Shown: in pieces, positions 18,301 through 26,754 of the stretch
Layout: the number at the start of each line of letters is the position of its first letter
Position numbering within the stretch: position 1 is the first letter of the stretch
From: an uncultured Anaerolineaceae bacterium
Lineage (GTDB): Bacteria > Chloroflexota > Anaerolineae > Anaerolineales > Anaerolineaceae
Direction of reading: 5' to 3'
Length of the DNA: 64,000 nt
NCBI GenBank assembly: GCA_938020565.1
Contig: CALIHP010000012.1
Location: 9,111 to 73,110 of the forward strand
Notes under the pieces: model-generated
What the model was told of the DNA's origin: nothing
The model's input: only the letters and a program-made list of their open reading frames with translations
The model's database searches: none
Position numbers and translations under genes: made by a program

Positions 18301-18480
18301 GCGACGAATATCCGCCGGTATTCGGATACGCCGGGAAATACCCCGCTCGTCTTTATCACGATGGTGGACGTTGTGCTGACTGAGCCGATCAAGGACTGTA
18401 CGGAGGAGGCGACGTCGTTCTGTCATGGTACTTTCTCCCTTTGGATCGAACGGTCCGGGATCGAAAATTCGATAAAATAG
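15304..18480 (+). CDS. Membrane-anchored protein kinase-like protein with extracytoplasmic domain
   Basis: 1058 residues. Residues about 30-200 follow a eukaryotic-type kinase core: Lys54 in RYILKFFDA with Glu65 as a possible partner, the catalytic-loop equivalent YVDIKPLEHVF (Asp166, Lys168), and the metal-binding LIDWGNAR (Asp189). The catalytic-loop Asn position holds Glu171, so activity may be atypical. A long helical region follows (200-790), then one membrane helix (about 796-818), a Pro/Ala/Glu-rich linker, and an extracytoplasmic beta-rich domain (about 920-1058) with a Cys pair near its end. The ribosome site is GGAGGGAT. It overlaps the phosphatase gene and precedes the coiled-coil gene by 23 bases. 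Not a PknB-type kinase with PASTA repeats. Confidence 0.75.
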   Translation: MKSDKIDPIVAEISGARIGDHFVELTYTGGKSQVSTAFAYEFIAQSSGERYILKFFDAKDGLNNETSVLKQVNRLFQTESILEASAVKRMGYMPVPTVAADTIELFNDEFMRSMDPGEYRILLETAARGQSCERELPPGYLVRLKIVVELAKLLRLCARAKIAYVDIKPLEHVFWTAGPSGRTEITLIDWGNARTDATSTQLVDDIRKFCTFLPELIYGKKMLDLTNNGKYEYPIQKENDRRLISLLGQLSFNTNNPPLTQKYAQLVGDLVAGSLNEIRLQTKIVDVWDDILRILFEAQSSFERDTSTVLSWESLRRDAEAAFSVDADVFRSRDFARICAPRLTSLASYRAWLLPAMRFIQTWYGKIDLIPQRGFDDCSDRILANDPTGLKDAFAKVCDVIRAKFNRMTLRSDFSETLQESLTLCADVIQAWEFMKEIEEDTMSSGVFQVTFSTSNLRVIDPLLADAYRKQNKRSAEVTAERAIEPAPAEPGPVPATEAVIEGEIVPVDPKAVEPPPAFNRRAAQLVDVYRNLKRFSHLANVDFFRDLNDFITENQDYEAEIAVRLSPVFDGMLSEVEAWIDGISPDRFIVPDAFLNSVDWLQNLPPAVEGLRISAQGMELSIFEALQDKLYTCQIDLARAGNASLELRQNPALRDSVGRIKMLRKKLDSENMIRFRRLLQEHDYASVQQIIDDHYIEFPEMYERLRNEMAFQERNDEDQRTLAIINTVVNDLYHNSGNLETGKLLKNQGNIPYISQRLSDYRQRNAQLIEMQSELINTKEFAMRAARSMQEGKRLSALTILIAVVMLIVGIVLLATSMSRNVSQMQMISQLQRQISEYQATNQALAQRQAEATPIVIVATPVPTEPPAEIQPEAPAVAAEPETGEGGSAEPPADLSGESVPTPVQTPVDAEAEALLSPADRHLNALLNQQVRFTLPGNLALYGDAELDPKLQVGTVTDFAQDVGGKLIAYNEKAVHLEIPFNIYKDRVSASTQQNVLNATNIRRYSDTPGNTPLVFITMVDVVLTEPIKDCTEEATSFCHGTFSLWIERSGIENSIK

Positions 18481-18503
18481 GATCGGATTAAAAACAGACA
18501 ACT

Positions 18504-21500
18504 ATGAGCAAGAAAACTACCTTCGCTGAGATCATCGAACTGATTCTGGATTGGCAGTTAAAGGAAGCCGGGGACCAGATCGATCAGAACCTGACGGCCC
18601 TGTCGACTTCCGACCTGAATAAACTCCGGCTCCTCCTGGATCAGTACCGCGGTTATCAGATCGATTTCTCCGAAGCGGTCGCCCGTCTCGACGGCGATCC
18701 GGAGCAATCCGAATTCATCCTGAATCAGATCCCGGATAACGTTCGCGTTACTCATCCCGAATATCAGGTCCTCATGCGCAATATTCAGGCGTTCCGCGAT
18801 CAGTCGGCGCTTAAGAAAGCCGAGGCGCTGGTCGCGAAAGCGGCGGAGTATATCCAGATCGAGTTCAATCCGGCGCGGGCGGAGGAGGCGGTCGAAAACG
18901 CCCAGCGGACGTATCCCAACTGGGATCAGGTTTCGTCGCTGCGGATGAAGATCCATTCTACGCTGGACCTCGTCGGGAAGTTTTCGAAAGGCCTCTCGAT
19001 TCAAAAGGAAGTCAGCGCACTGCGCGAGAAGGGCGGGCTCGCCTCGTATCAGAAAGCCATGCGCCTGATTAACGAGTATGCGACGCTGGGACTGGAAAAG
19101 CTGGGGATTAAGCTTTTCGACGCGGAGATGGAGCGCGAGGAGCTTTTGAAGATGATTACCCGCGCCGAGGGGGAAAGCTGGACCCATCGTCTCAGCGGCG
19201 ATGATCAGGATCTGGAGGAAATCCTGAAGCTCGAGCAGTCGATTCGCTCGCTTGAAGACGCCGAAACGAAAAACGTCCGCGTCCTGTATAACAACAACGC
19301 CCGATTGATGAATTTACTGCTGGCGGAAATAGGAACGCTCGATTTATCGTCGGAGCGCGCGATTCAGGCGGATAAGCGGATCGGCGAGCTTCGCGAAAAG
19401 AATAGTAAACTTAAAGAAGAAGCGATCCTGGACGTTGCGAACCGCGCAGGCGGATATTACGAGCTGGCGTTCAAGGCGTTCGAAATGGGCGAGTTCGCGG
19501 CTGCGGAGGACAACCTCCGCTTAGCGCTCGAAGCCGGTACGAGCGATTCGACGTACGCCGAGGGAGAATATCTCGGAAATATCGAGCTTCCAAAGGAAAC
19601 GCTCGATCGGATCCAGGAGCTTTCCGATCGGCTCCGGGAAGCCAGTGCGCAGCGGAAAAAGTTCGGGCTCCGGCTGAACGCGATTCGGAAGGCGTACAGT
19701 GAGGAAAAATTTGAATCTGTTTCCGATCTGGAAAACTGGCTCGACGAGATCAGCGTTTTCTATCGTCTTGACGCGGCGATGCCGGGCCTGGCCGAATTCA
19801 GGCGCGAATTAGCCGCGAAGCTGGAACGGATGCGGTCGTTTTCGCTCGACCTGGAAACCGAGAAGGTCGCGCGGGCGCTTGACGAAGGCAACCTGGACGG
19901 GGCTTCAGAAACGATCGAAGCGCTTCAGGCGCTCAGGGACGTTCTGACCGCTTCAGACCGTGAAAGTCTGAAGCGGCTTGAGGGGCGGGTCGCGAAGCTC
20001 CGAGACGTAAAGGCCGCGGCCGAGCCCAGCGTGGCGGAGATGGATCGCCTGTATGAAAAGGCGGTCGCCTCTCTCCAGCTCACTGAGCCGGACCATGCAG
20101 CCTACCGTGCAGCTTTTGCGGCGGTTGAGGCGCAGTACCGGGAAGCCTGGATCGACGTCCCGCTGGAGCTCAGCCGGCAGTATTCGCATCAGGACGCGAT
20201 CCTTTCGGTGATCGCTGAGAAAAGCGAAGCGGTTGCCGCGGTTCAGCGCGCTGTTAAAGCCGGACGGGTCACGGCAGCGGACGCAGCCGCTTTGAACGAT
20301 TTGAGCGATTCGGCGCTGGCGGAATTTTCCGCGTATAAAACGCTGCGAAAAAAGGCGAACCGGTTATCCGTGCGTAAGGAAGATCAAATCATGCAGGACA
20401 AGAAGGAAGAAACGACGGCGGCGGACGCCGGGCGGGAAGCGGCGGCCCCATTCGAAATCAAGACGCGTCGGCAGCGCATTTTCGAAACGCTTTACGCGTT
20501 CGACGGCGGAGATTCCTATGCGGAAGCCGCCGATTTTATCGAGCGGACGCTGACCGAGGAGGAAAAAAAGGATCCGGCGATTAAATTCGAAATCGATCGG
20601 ATTTATCAGGCGAACCGGACGAAACAGGCGAAATTCTACTATTCGCAGGCGGGAGAAGCGTTGGAACGCCGCGATTACGAGGACGCTGAGGATTTCGCGA
20701 CGCTTTCGCTGAACGAATTGAATACGGTTAACGCCGCGCAGCTTTTAGCGGAAGTGAAGAACCGCAGGGCGGAGCTGGAGCACTCGCTTACGGAGATCGA
20801 CGAGTTTATCGAGCTGGAGCTCGACGGATCGAAGCCGCTTTCGGAAGAAGACGTCGAGACGGTCCGGCGGATTTCCGACCGGATCGAAGCTTTCGGCTCG
20901 TTTGAGTCGTTCGACGGGAACGGACGGAGCCGGCTGGAAACCGCGGATAACCGGATTAAGCGGCTCAAGAATCAGGAAGCGCTCGATTTTTCGAACCTGA
21001 TGCGCCGGTTTGAGACCTGGGTCATGACCGGAGAGGAAGGGCTCCAGAACGCCGAAGAGGTTTTAGACGCGGTCGAGAAGCGTGCCTGGATCGAGAACCA
21101 CCGGCAGGAGATTTTCGAAGCGCGCCTCAGGGTCGACGAGGTCCGCAATACGAATCAGGCGCTGGAAATCCTGATCCGGCAGTCGGATCAGTTTATTAAA
21201 ATCGGCGATTTCAGGTCGGCTGAGCGAATATTGAATTCTTTCAATACAGAGAATATCGCCGCCTGGCCGGACTGGCTTTCGCTCCGGCATGATAACGCGG
21301 CGCTTCGGATTCAGGAGCTGAAAAAGCGCTATGACGACGTCGTGGCGCAGTTCGCCCGCGATGAATCCGAGTCGTCGCCGATTCTGGACGCGGTTCGGAA
21401 CGTGCTCGATCCGGAGACGGGCGGCGCGGACGCGATTTCCACCCTGCTGAACCGGTTGACCCTGATGAAGGCGACGCTGGAAAAAGAGATCGAGGTCGAC

Positions 21501-22499
21501 CCGGAAGTTAATCCCTATCCGAAGCAGTGCGGCTTCCTGATCGATACGCTGCGCTGGGCCGCGTCGATTGACGACGCGACCGGACCCGGGTTCGCGAAAA
21601 CGATCGAGCTGACGCCGGAAGCGATTTTTTCGCTTCGGCGCGTTGGGCGCGATTTAACGGAGCGGATCCCGTCGGGACTGGGCTCGCTTCAGGGCGCGTT
21701 CGACGAACGGCTGAAATGGCTCGAAACCCGGTCGCAGGCCGCGCAGATCCTCACGTCGGTCCGGGAAAGTCAGAAGCGCGGCGCGAAACGGGACGGCAGG
21801 TCGCAGACGATCGATCAGGATCTGGCGGCGCTTGGAACGATGGCGCTGACCGAGCGGGAAGCGAAAACGCTCGGCGAGCTTCAGGACGAACGAAAAAAAC
21901 GGCAGCGTATCTCCGGGATCCTGATCGCGGTTGCATTCGCAGCCCTGATGCTGATTGTGGGACTGTACTATTATTCGCCAAAGCTGATCATGATGCTGAC
22001 GCCGACGCCGACGGTGACGCCGACGGTTACGCTGACGCCGACCGCGACGATGACGCCGACGGAAACGCTCGAGCCCACGGCGACGGGAACTGCGACGGCG
22101 ACGCCTGAGCCGACGGCGACGATAACGATGACGCCCGAGCCGACGATTGCGCCGATCTCCGGGCAGGTCAACCGGAAGCGGATTGGCGTATACGCGCTTC
22201 CGACAGGGCTGAGCGTGAATCTTTCTAATGGGCATCTTGCCGTGGGTTCGTCGATCGAAATCCTGCGCTATTGCCAACCGACCGGGACGCGCGATTACTG
22301 GGTCCTCGTCCGCTTTCCGAGCGCGGAACGGAATAACGGATGGGTCTGGGCGTATATTGGCGACGTGGGACAGAGTAATATTTTAATTCAGCCGACGGAC
22401 GTTCCGGTGAACGAGGCGTTAGAGATGTATCCCGCGGGGTTCAGGATCCCCTGTCCGCTTGACCCGAACGAGGCCATGCCGGACGAGCCGCCGCGCTGA
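18504..22499 (+). CDS. Giant coiled-coil/TPR-like membrane protein with C-terminal extracytoplasmic domain
   Basis: 1331 residues. Residues 1-1130 are almost wholly helical, charged and repetitive, with TPR-like pieces (for example YYSQAGEALERRDYEDAED), and are predicted to be cytoplasmic. One membrane helix lies near 1136-1158, followed by a Thr/Pro linker (repeated TPTPT/TPTAT units, about 1165-1215) and a C-terminal domain of some 110 residues with a GW-WAY segment that may be SH3-like. The topology copies that of the preceding kinase-like protein, so the two probably form one complex across the membrane. No family is recognised for the large N-terminal part. Third and last gene of the operon. 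Confidence 0.75.
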   Translation: MSKKTTFAEIIELILDWQLKEAGDQIDQNLTALSTSDLNKLRLLLDQYRGYQIDFSEAVARLDGDPEQSEFILNQIPDNVRVTHPEYQVLMRNIQAFRDQSALKKAEALVAKAAEYIQIEFNPARAEEAVENAQRTYPNWDQVSSLRMKIHSTLDLVGKFSKGLSIQKEVSALREKGGLASYQKAMRLINEYATLGLEKLGIKLFDAEMEREELLKMITRAEGESWTHRLSGDDQDLEEILKLEQSIRSLEDAETKNVRVLYNNNARLMNLLLAEIGTLDLSSERAIQADKRIGELREKNSKLKEEAILDVANRAGGYYELAFKAFEMGEFAAAEDNLRLALEAGTSDSTYAEGEYLGNIELPKETLDRIQELSDRLREASAQRKKFGLRLNAIRKAYSEEKFESVSDLENWLDEISVFYRLDAAMPGLAEFRRELAAKLERMRSFSLDLETEKVARALDEGNLDGASETIEALQALRDVLTASDRESLKRLEGRVAKLRDVKAAAEPSVAEMDRLYEKAVASLQLTEPDHAAYRAAFAAVEAQYREAWIDVPLELSRQYSHQDAILSVIAEKSEAVAAVQRAVKAGRVTAADAAALNDLSDSALAEFSAYKTLRKKANRLSVRKEDQIMQDKKEETTAADAGREAAAPFEIKTRRQRIFETLYAFDGGDSYAEAADFIERTLTEEEKKDPAIKFEIDRIYQANRTKQAKFYYSQAGEALERRDYEDAEDFATLSLNELNTVNAAQLLAEVKNRRAELEHSLTEIDEFIELELDGSKPLSEEDVETVRRISDRIEAFGSFESFDGNGRSRLETADNRIKRLKNQEALDFSNLMRRFETWVMTGEEGLQNAEEVLDAVEKRAWIENHRQEIFEARLRVDEVRNTNQALEILIRQSDQFIKIGDFRSAERILNSFNTENIAAWPDWLSLRHDNAALRIQELKKRYDDVVAQFARDESESSPILDAVRNVLDPETGGADAISTLLNRLTLMKATLEKEIEVDPEVNPYPKQCGFLIDTLRWAASIDDATGPGFAKTIELTPEAIFSLRRVGRDLTERIPSGLGSLQGAFDERLKWLETRSQAAQILTSVRESQKRGAKRDGRSQTIDQDLAALGTMALTEREAKTLGELQDERKKRQRISGILIAVAFAALMLIVGLYYYSPKLIMMLTPTPTVTPTVTLTPTATMTPTETLEPTATGTATATPEPTATITMTPEPTIAPISGQVNRKRIGVYALPTGLSVNLSNGHLAVGSSIEILRYCQPTGTRDYWVLVRFPSAERNNGWVWAYIGDVGQSNILIQPTDVPVNEALEMYPAGFRIPCPLDPNEAMPDEPPR

Positions 22500-22634
22500 G
22501 CCGCGGCGCGATCGGTTCTTTTTTACCTGCGATCGACGAATTGGGGCGCGCCCTTTTTGAGGATATGCGCGCGGAAGAAAACGGGCTGCGGCGCGGGCTG
22601 ATCCCGGCGATATCGGACGAACAGGAACAGAGGG

Positions 22635-22643
22635 TGATATAAT
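22635..22643 (+). promoter_or_regulatory. gyrA extended -10 promoter
   Basis: TGATATAAT (TG at 22635-22636, TATAAT at 22638-22643) is a consensus extended -10 element, about 39 bases before the gyrA start. The 22500-22634 gap otherwise shows only a short T-rich run after the previous gene and no coding sequence I can support. Confidence 0.65.
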
Positions 22644-22681
22644 TAATCTGTTAAATTTAAAGATTGAGCGCACGGACTTAT

Positions 22682-25294
22682 ATGGAAAAAGATGAGATTC
22701 AGTTAGTCGATATCGACCGGCAAATGCGGGAGGCGTATCTCGATTACGCGATGAGCGTTATCGTTTCGCGCGCGCTTCCCGACGCGCGGGATGGGCTGAA
22801 ACCGGTTCATCGCCGGATTCTGTTCGCGATGCAGGACATGGGGATTCGCGCCAGCGGAGCGCATAAGAAATCGGCGCGTATCGTCGGCGAAGTTTTAGGC
22901 AAGTATCATCCGCATGGCGACAGCTCGATTTACGACGCGATGGCGCGCATGGCGCAGGATTTTTCGATGCGTTACACGCTGGTCGACGGGCAGGGCAACT
23001 TTGGTTCGATCGACGGCGACTCTCCTGCGGCGATGCGTTACACGGAGGCGCGGCTCGAAAAAATTACCGAGGAAATTCTCGCCGATATCGATAAAGACAC
23101 GATCGATTTCACCGATAACTTCGACGGAACGCTGAAAGAGCCGACGGTCATGCCGACCAAGGTCCCGCTTTTGCTGATGAACGGGTCGTCGGGGATCGCG
23201 GTCGGGATGGCGACGAACGTCCCGCCGCATAATCTCGGCGAGCTCTGCGACGCGATTAACTACATGATCGAAAATTTTGAGAATCTTGACGATATTTCGG
23301 TCGACGACCTGATGAATTTCGTTAAGGGACCGGATTTTCCGACCGGCGGCGTGATCATGGGCCGGGAGGCGATCGCGCAGGCGTATTCAACCGGCCGCGG
23401 CAAGATCGTCGTCCGCGGACGGACGCATTTCGAAGAAACGCGCGGAAGCGAACGCTACGATATCGTCATTACCGAAATTCCGTACCAGGTCAATAAAACG
23501 ACGCTGATCGAGCGCATTGCGCAAATGGCGCGCGAGGGACGGATCGATCAGATTTTTAATCTGCGCGACGAATCCGATCGCGAAGGCATGCGTATCGTGA
23601 TCGAGCTGAAAAAAGGGAGCCAGCCGAATCAGGTTCTCAACCTGCTTTATAAGCATACGCCGCTCCAATCGACGTTCGGCGTGATCAACCTGGCGCTGGT
23701 CGAGGACCAGCCGCGGACGCTTTCGCTGAAACGGGCGCTTCGGATTTTTATCAACCACCGCCTCGTCGTCGTGCGCCGCCGCAGCGAATACGAACTCCGC
23801 AAGGCGCGGGAACGCGCCCATATTTTAGAAGGCCTGATGATCGCGCTGGCAAATCTGGACGACGTGATCGCGCTGATCCGCGCCGCGAAGGACACTCCGA
23901 CCGCCAAGGAACAGCTCATGACGCGGTACGGGCTGACCGATATTCAGGCGCAGGCAATCCTGGACCTGCAGCTGCGCCGGCTTTCCGCGCTTGAACAGCA
24001 GAAAATCGAAGATGAGCTCGCCGAGATCCGGAACAGGATCGCGTATCTCGAATCGGTCTTAGCCGATCCAAAGCTGCAGCTGGGGATCGTCGAGACGGAA
24101 ACCCGCGAAATTCGAGAGAAATACGCCGACGAGCGGCGGACGACGATCGATCTGGACGCGACCGACGTGCTGGACGATCTGGACATGGTCGAAGACCGCT
24201 CGGTTTTCGTTTCGCTGACGAAGCGCGGCTATATCAAGCGCGTTAACTCCGATACCTATCGGACGTATAACCGCGGCGCGATGGGGATCGCGGGCCATGC
24301 GCTCAAGAATGAGGACCATGCGCTCAAGCTCGTTCACGCGAATACGCTGGATAAGATGCTCTTCTTTACGGATCGCGGGAAGGTTTACGCCGAATACGTT
24401 TTCCGGATCGCTGAGGGCGGGCGGACGGATAAGGGGACGCCGGCGATCAATATTATTAATCTCGAGGCGGACGAGAAAATTACCGAGATGGTCTGCGTTC
24501 ATGAGTTCTCGCCGGCGAAATACCTGCTGATGGGGACCGCGAACGGGAAGGTCAAGCGGACGCCGCTCTCCGATTTCGCGAATATCCGCTCCTCCGGGAT
24601 TATTGCGATGGGGATGGAGGAAGGCGACGAACTGCTTTGGGCGAAGATTACCGGCGGGAACGACGACGTCGTCATCGTCAGCCGCAACGGCAAGGGTCTC
24701 CGCTTTGGCGAAAAGAAAATTCGCTCGATCGGCCGGACGGGTTCCGGCGTTCGCGCGATGAAATTAGCGGAGGGCGACCGCGTCGCCTCGATGGCGGTTT
24801 GCCGTCCGGAAGAAAAGCTGCTGATAATCAGCGAGCGCGGGATCGGGAAACGGATCCTCGTTTCTTCGCTGACGCCGCATGGCCGCGGAACGGGCGGCGT
24901 GATGGTGACGAGCGCGCGGTGTCTGGATATCTGCGGCCGGATCGTTTCGGCGATCATTATCGCCGACGATGAGGACGCGACCTTCCTGACGAGCGTTGGG
25001 AATATTATCCGCCTTCGCGGTGATAAGATTCCGGTTCAGAAGCGCCCGGCGCGCGGCGTCCGCGTCATCCGGCTCAGCGGGGACGCGTCGATCGTGTCCG
25101 TCGTCGCCAGCGAGCATGACGAAACGGCGGGAGAAGCTGACGTCGTTCTTGACGGCGAGACCGGCGAAGCGATCAGTCCGGCGGATGAACTTGACGAGCT
25201 TGACCGCGAACTCGCGGAGGAGGACCTCGACGAACCGGAGGAAGAGGAAATCGACGGGGACGCCGGGGATGAGGATGAAGACGGGGAAGTATGA
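22682..25294 (+). CDS. gyrA: DNA gyrase subunit A (type IIA topoisomerase A subunit)
   Basis: About 870 residues. The breakage-reunion domain opens with DYAMSVIVSRALPDARDGLKPV (in part); the quinolone region reads HPHGDSSIYDAM, keeping the Ser and Asp positions of the sensitive form; the active-site Tyr is in AAMRYTEAR. The C-terminal beta-pinwheel follows from about residue 500, ending in an Asp/Glu-rich tail. The GyrA box, normally QRRGGRG, is here YNRGAMG at about residue 529, so only Arg, Gly and Gly are kept. This could make it a relaxing (ParC-like) enzyme or a weak gyrase. A TTG start at 22664 is possible; ATG 22682 matches the family better. Overlaps the next gene by four bases. Confidence 0.92.
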   Translation: MEKDEIQLVDIDRQMREAYLDYAMSVIVSRALPDARDGLKPVHRRILFAMQDMGIRASGAHKKSARIVGEVLGKYHPHGDSSIYDAMARMAQDFSMRYTLVDGQGNFGSIDGDSPAAMRYTEARLEKITEEILADIDKDTIDFTDNFDGTLKEPTVMPTKVPLLLMNGSSGIAVGMATNVPPHNLGELCDAINYMIENFENLDDISVDDLMNFVKGPDFPTGGVIMGREAIAQAYSTGRGKIVVRGRTHFEETRGSERYDIVITEIPYQVNKTTLIERIAQMAREGRIDQIFNLRDESDREGMRIVIELKKGSQPNQVLNLLYKHTPLQSTFGVINLALVEDQPRTLSLKRALRIFINHRLVVVRRRSEYELRKARERAHILEGLMIALANLDDVIALIRAAKDTPTAKEQLMTRYGLTDIQAQAILDLQLRRLSALEQQKIEDELAEIRNRIAYLESVLADPKLQLGIVETETREIREKYADERRTTIDLDATDVLDDLDMVEDRSVFVSLTKRGYIKRVNSDTYRTYNRGAMGIAGHALKNEDHALKLVHANTLDKMLFFTDRGKVYAEYVFRIAEGGRTDKGTPAINIINLEADEKITEMVCVHEFSPAKYLLMGTANGKVKRTPLSDFANIRSSGIIAMGMEEGDELLWAKITGGNDDVVIVSRNGKGLRFGEKKIRSIGRTGSGVRAMKLAEGDRVASMAVCRPEEKLLIISERGIGKRILVSSLTPHGRGTGGVMVTSARCLDICGRIVSAIIIADDEDATFLTSVGNIIRLRGDKIPVQKRPARGVRVIRLSGDASIVSVVASEHDETAGEADVVLDGETGEAISPADELDELDRELAEEDLDEPEEEEIDGDAGDEDEDGEV

Positions 25295-26193
25295 ATTCAG
25301 ATTTAATTAACTCGAGCTTTACGATTAAGGATATCGCCGACGTCACGCCGACGCAGCGGATCGCCATGCTGATCGACGGCGACAACGCGCAGCCGTCGCT
25401 GATCGATAAAATTCTGGCGGAGACGACGAAATACGGCCTGATTACGATCCGGCGGATTTACGGGGATTGGACCTCGGCGAATATGGGCGGCTGGAAAGAT
25501 ACGCTCCAGAGCCATGCGATCCAGCCAATCCAGCAGTTCCGCTACACGGTCGGCAAGAACGCGACCGATTCGGCGATGATTATCGACGCGATGGATATCT
25601 TTTATTCGGGAACGGTAGACGCGTTCTGCCTTGTTTCGAGCGACAGCGATTATACGCGCCTGGCGACCCGGATCCGCGAACAGGGCATCTTCGTCATGGG
25701 GATCGGCAAGAAAATTACGCCGCGCGCGTTCGTGAACGCCTGCGACGTGTTCGTGTATACCGAAAATCTCGTCCCCTCGGATCAGCTCCGTTCCGCCCCC
25801 GCGTCGGGGAGCGGTTCTGGAAATGGGAACGGGGGGACGCATAAACGTAAAACGGCTAAAGCCTCCGCGGCGCAAAACGCGGCTTCTCCAGTCCCTGCCG
25901 TTCCGGACCCGACGCTTGAACTTGACAGCGCCTCGAACGATCCGCTGCCGCTGCTGCGCTCTGCGTTCGATTTAGCGGCGAGCGATAACGGATGGGCGTT
26001 TCTCGGAACGCTGGGGCATCACTTGCGCCAGCTCGATCCCGGTTTCGATTCGCGGACCTTCGGTTATCGTCAGCTGTCGCTGATGATCCAGGCGTATCCG
26101 GACGTGATCGAGACGAAAGAAGTCAAGGGAACGGACGGGACAGCGGCGATTTACGCGCGGCTCCGCACCTCGGATACGATGAAAGCGAAATAA
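25291..26193 (+). CDS. NYN-domain putative RNase with C-terminal OST-HTH/LOTUS domain
   Basis: 300 residues. The N-terminal NYN (PIN-like) nuclease domain has its acidic residues in AMLIDGDNAQ, DSAMIIDAMD and SSDSDYTRLA, the expected metal-binding set. A Ser/Gly/Lys linker of about 50 residues leads to a C-terminal LOTUS-type winged helix (LLRSAFDLAASDNGWAFLG...FGYRQLSLMIQ) that in other proteins binds RNA. The architecture matches LabA/DUF88-type proteins, likely RNA-cleaving enzymes of unknown target. The start codon overlaps the gyrA stop (ATGA), so it is co-translated with gyrase A. Confidence 0.88.
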   Translation: MNSDLINSSFTIKDIADVTPTQRIAMLIDGDNAQPSLIDKILAETTKYGLITIRRIYGDWTSANMGGWKDTLQSHAIQPIQQFRYTVGKNATDSAMIIDAMDIFYSGTVDAFCLVSSDSDYTRLATRIREQGIFVMGIGKKITPRAFVNACDVFVYTENLVPSDQLRSAPASGSGSGNGNGGTHKRKTAKASAAQNAASPVPAVPDPTLELDSASNDPLPLLRSAFDLAASDNGWAFLGTLGHHLRQLDPGFDSRTFGYRQLSLMIQAYPDVIETKEVKGTDGTAAIYARLRTSDTMKAK

Positions 26194-26195
26194 CG

Positions 26196-26735
26196 ATGGC
26201 GACGCCGGAGTATTTGATGAACTGCGTGACTTCGGCGCTTTCAGCGGCGAAGGAAATGGGGGCGGTCTGGATCTGGACGACCGGGCTGGGCCCGCTTCGG
26301 AACGCGCTCCCCGATCTTTTTGGCCGCGAGCTGATTCTTGTGTTTTCCGACGGCGCGGCGAAGGAAGGCTGTTTCTGTTTTGAGAAAAATGGCGCGCTTT
26401 ACGCGCTGATCCAGGGTTCGAAGAGCGCGGAGGTCGAACGGCGGATCCTTTCCGGTTCGATCGTTCAGCTTTGGTCCGACGACGGCTGGTTCAGCGCTGA
26501 AGCGCGGATCCTTCCCGGCGAGGAAGCGGAAGCGATCTTGGACGGAGTCCGCGATCGGGAGCTTTACGGGGCGATCGGCGCCCGCGCGATGGCCGGTCGG
26601 ACGATTTCCCGCGTGATCGAGCTGCGGCGGATTGCCGCCTGCACGGGGAAAAAAGGTCCGGGTCAGTACGCCTGGATCTGGGCGCTTTTCTCGGTCTATC
26701 TTCTGATCCGGTCGCTTTTCCGATCGAAAAAATAA
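26196..26735 (+). CDS. Hypothetical protein with C-terminal membrane anchor
   Basis: 179 residues. A globular N-terminal part of about 150 residues (motifs WIWTTGLGPLRNALPDLFG, ELILVFSDGAAKEG) is followed by a single hydrophobic helix near the C-terminus (YAWIWALFSVYLLIRSLF) and a basic end, suggesting a tail-anchored cytoplasmic domain. I do not recognise a family; the strand pattern could be a divergent split barrel. The frame is open far upstream inside the NYN gene, but ATG 26196 sits two bases after that gene's stop and no earlier start has a ribosome site. It is 19 bases ahead of the HtrA gene. Confidence 0.65.
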   Translation: MATPEYLMNCVTSALSAAKEMGAVWIWTTGLGPLRNALPDLFGRELILVFSDGAAKEGCFCFEKNGALYALIQGSKSAEVERRILSGSIVQLWSDDGWFSAEARILPGEEAEAILDGVRDRELYGAIGARAMAGRTISRVIELRRIAACTGKKGPGQYAWIWALFSVYLLIRSLFRSKK

Positions 26736-26754
26736 CGGGAGGAGCTTTACGAAG

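Noticed and set aside
22000..22150. Short repeats (ACGCCGACG-type units), also at 63660-63790, as CRISPR or satellite DNA
   Set aside because: They encode Thr/Pro linkers in frame within clear membrane or LysM proteins; no spacer-repeat periodicity or cas genes occur.
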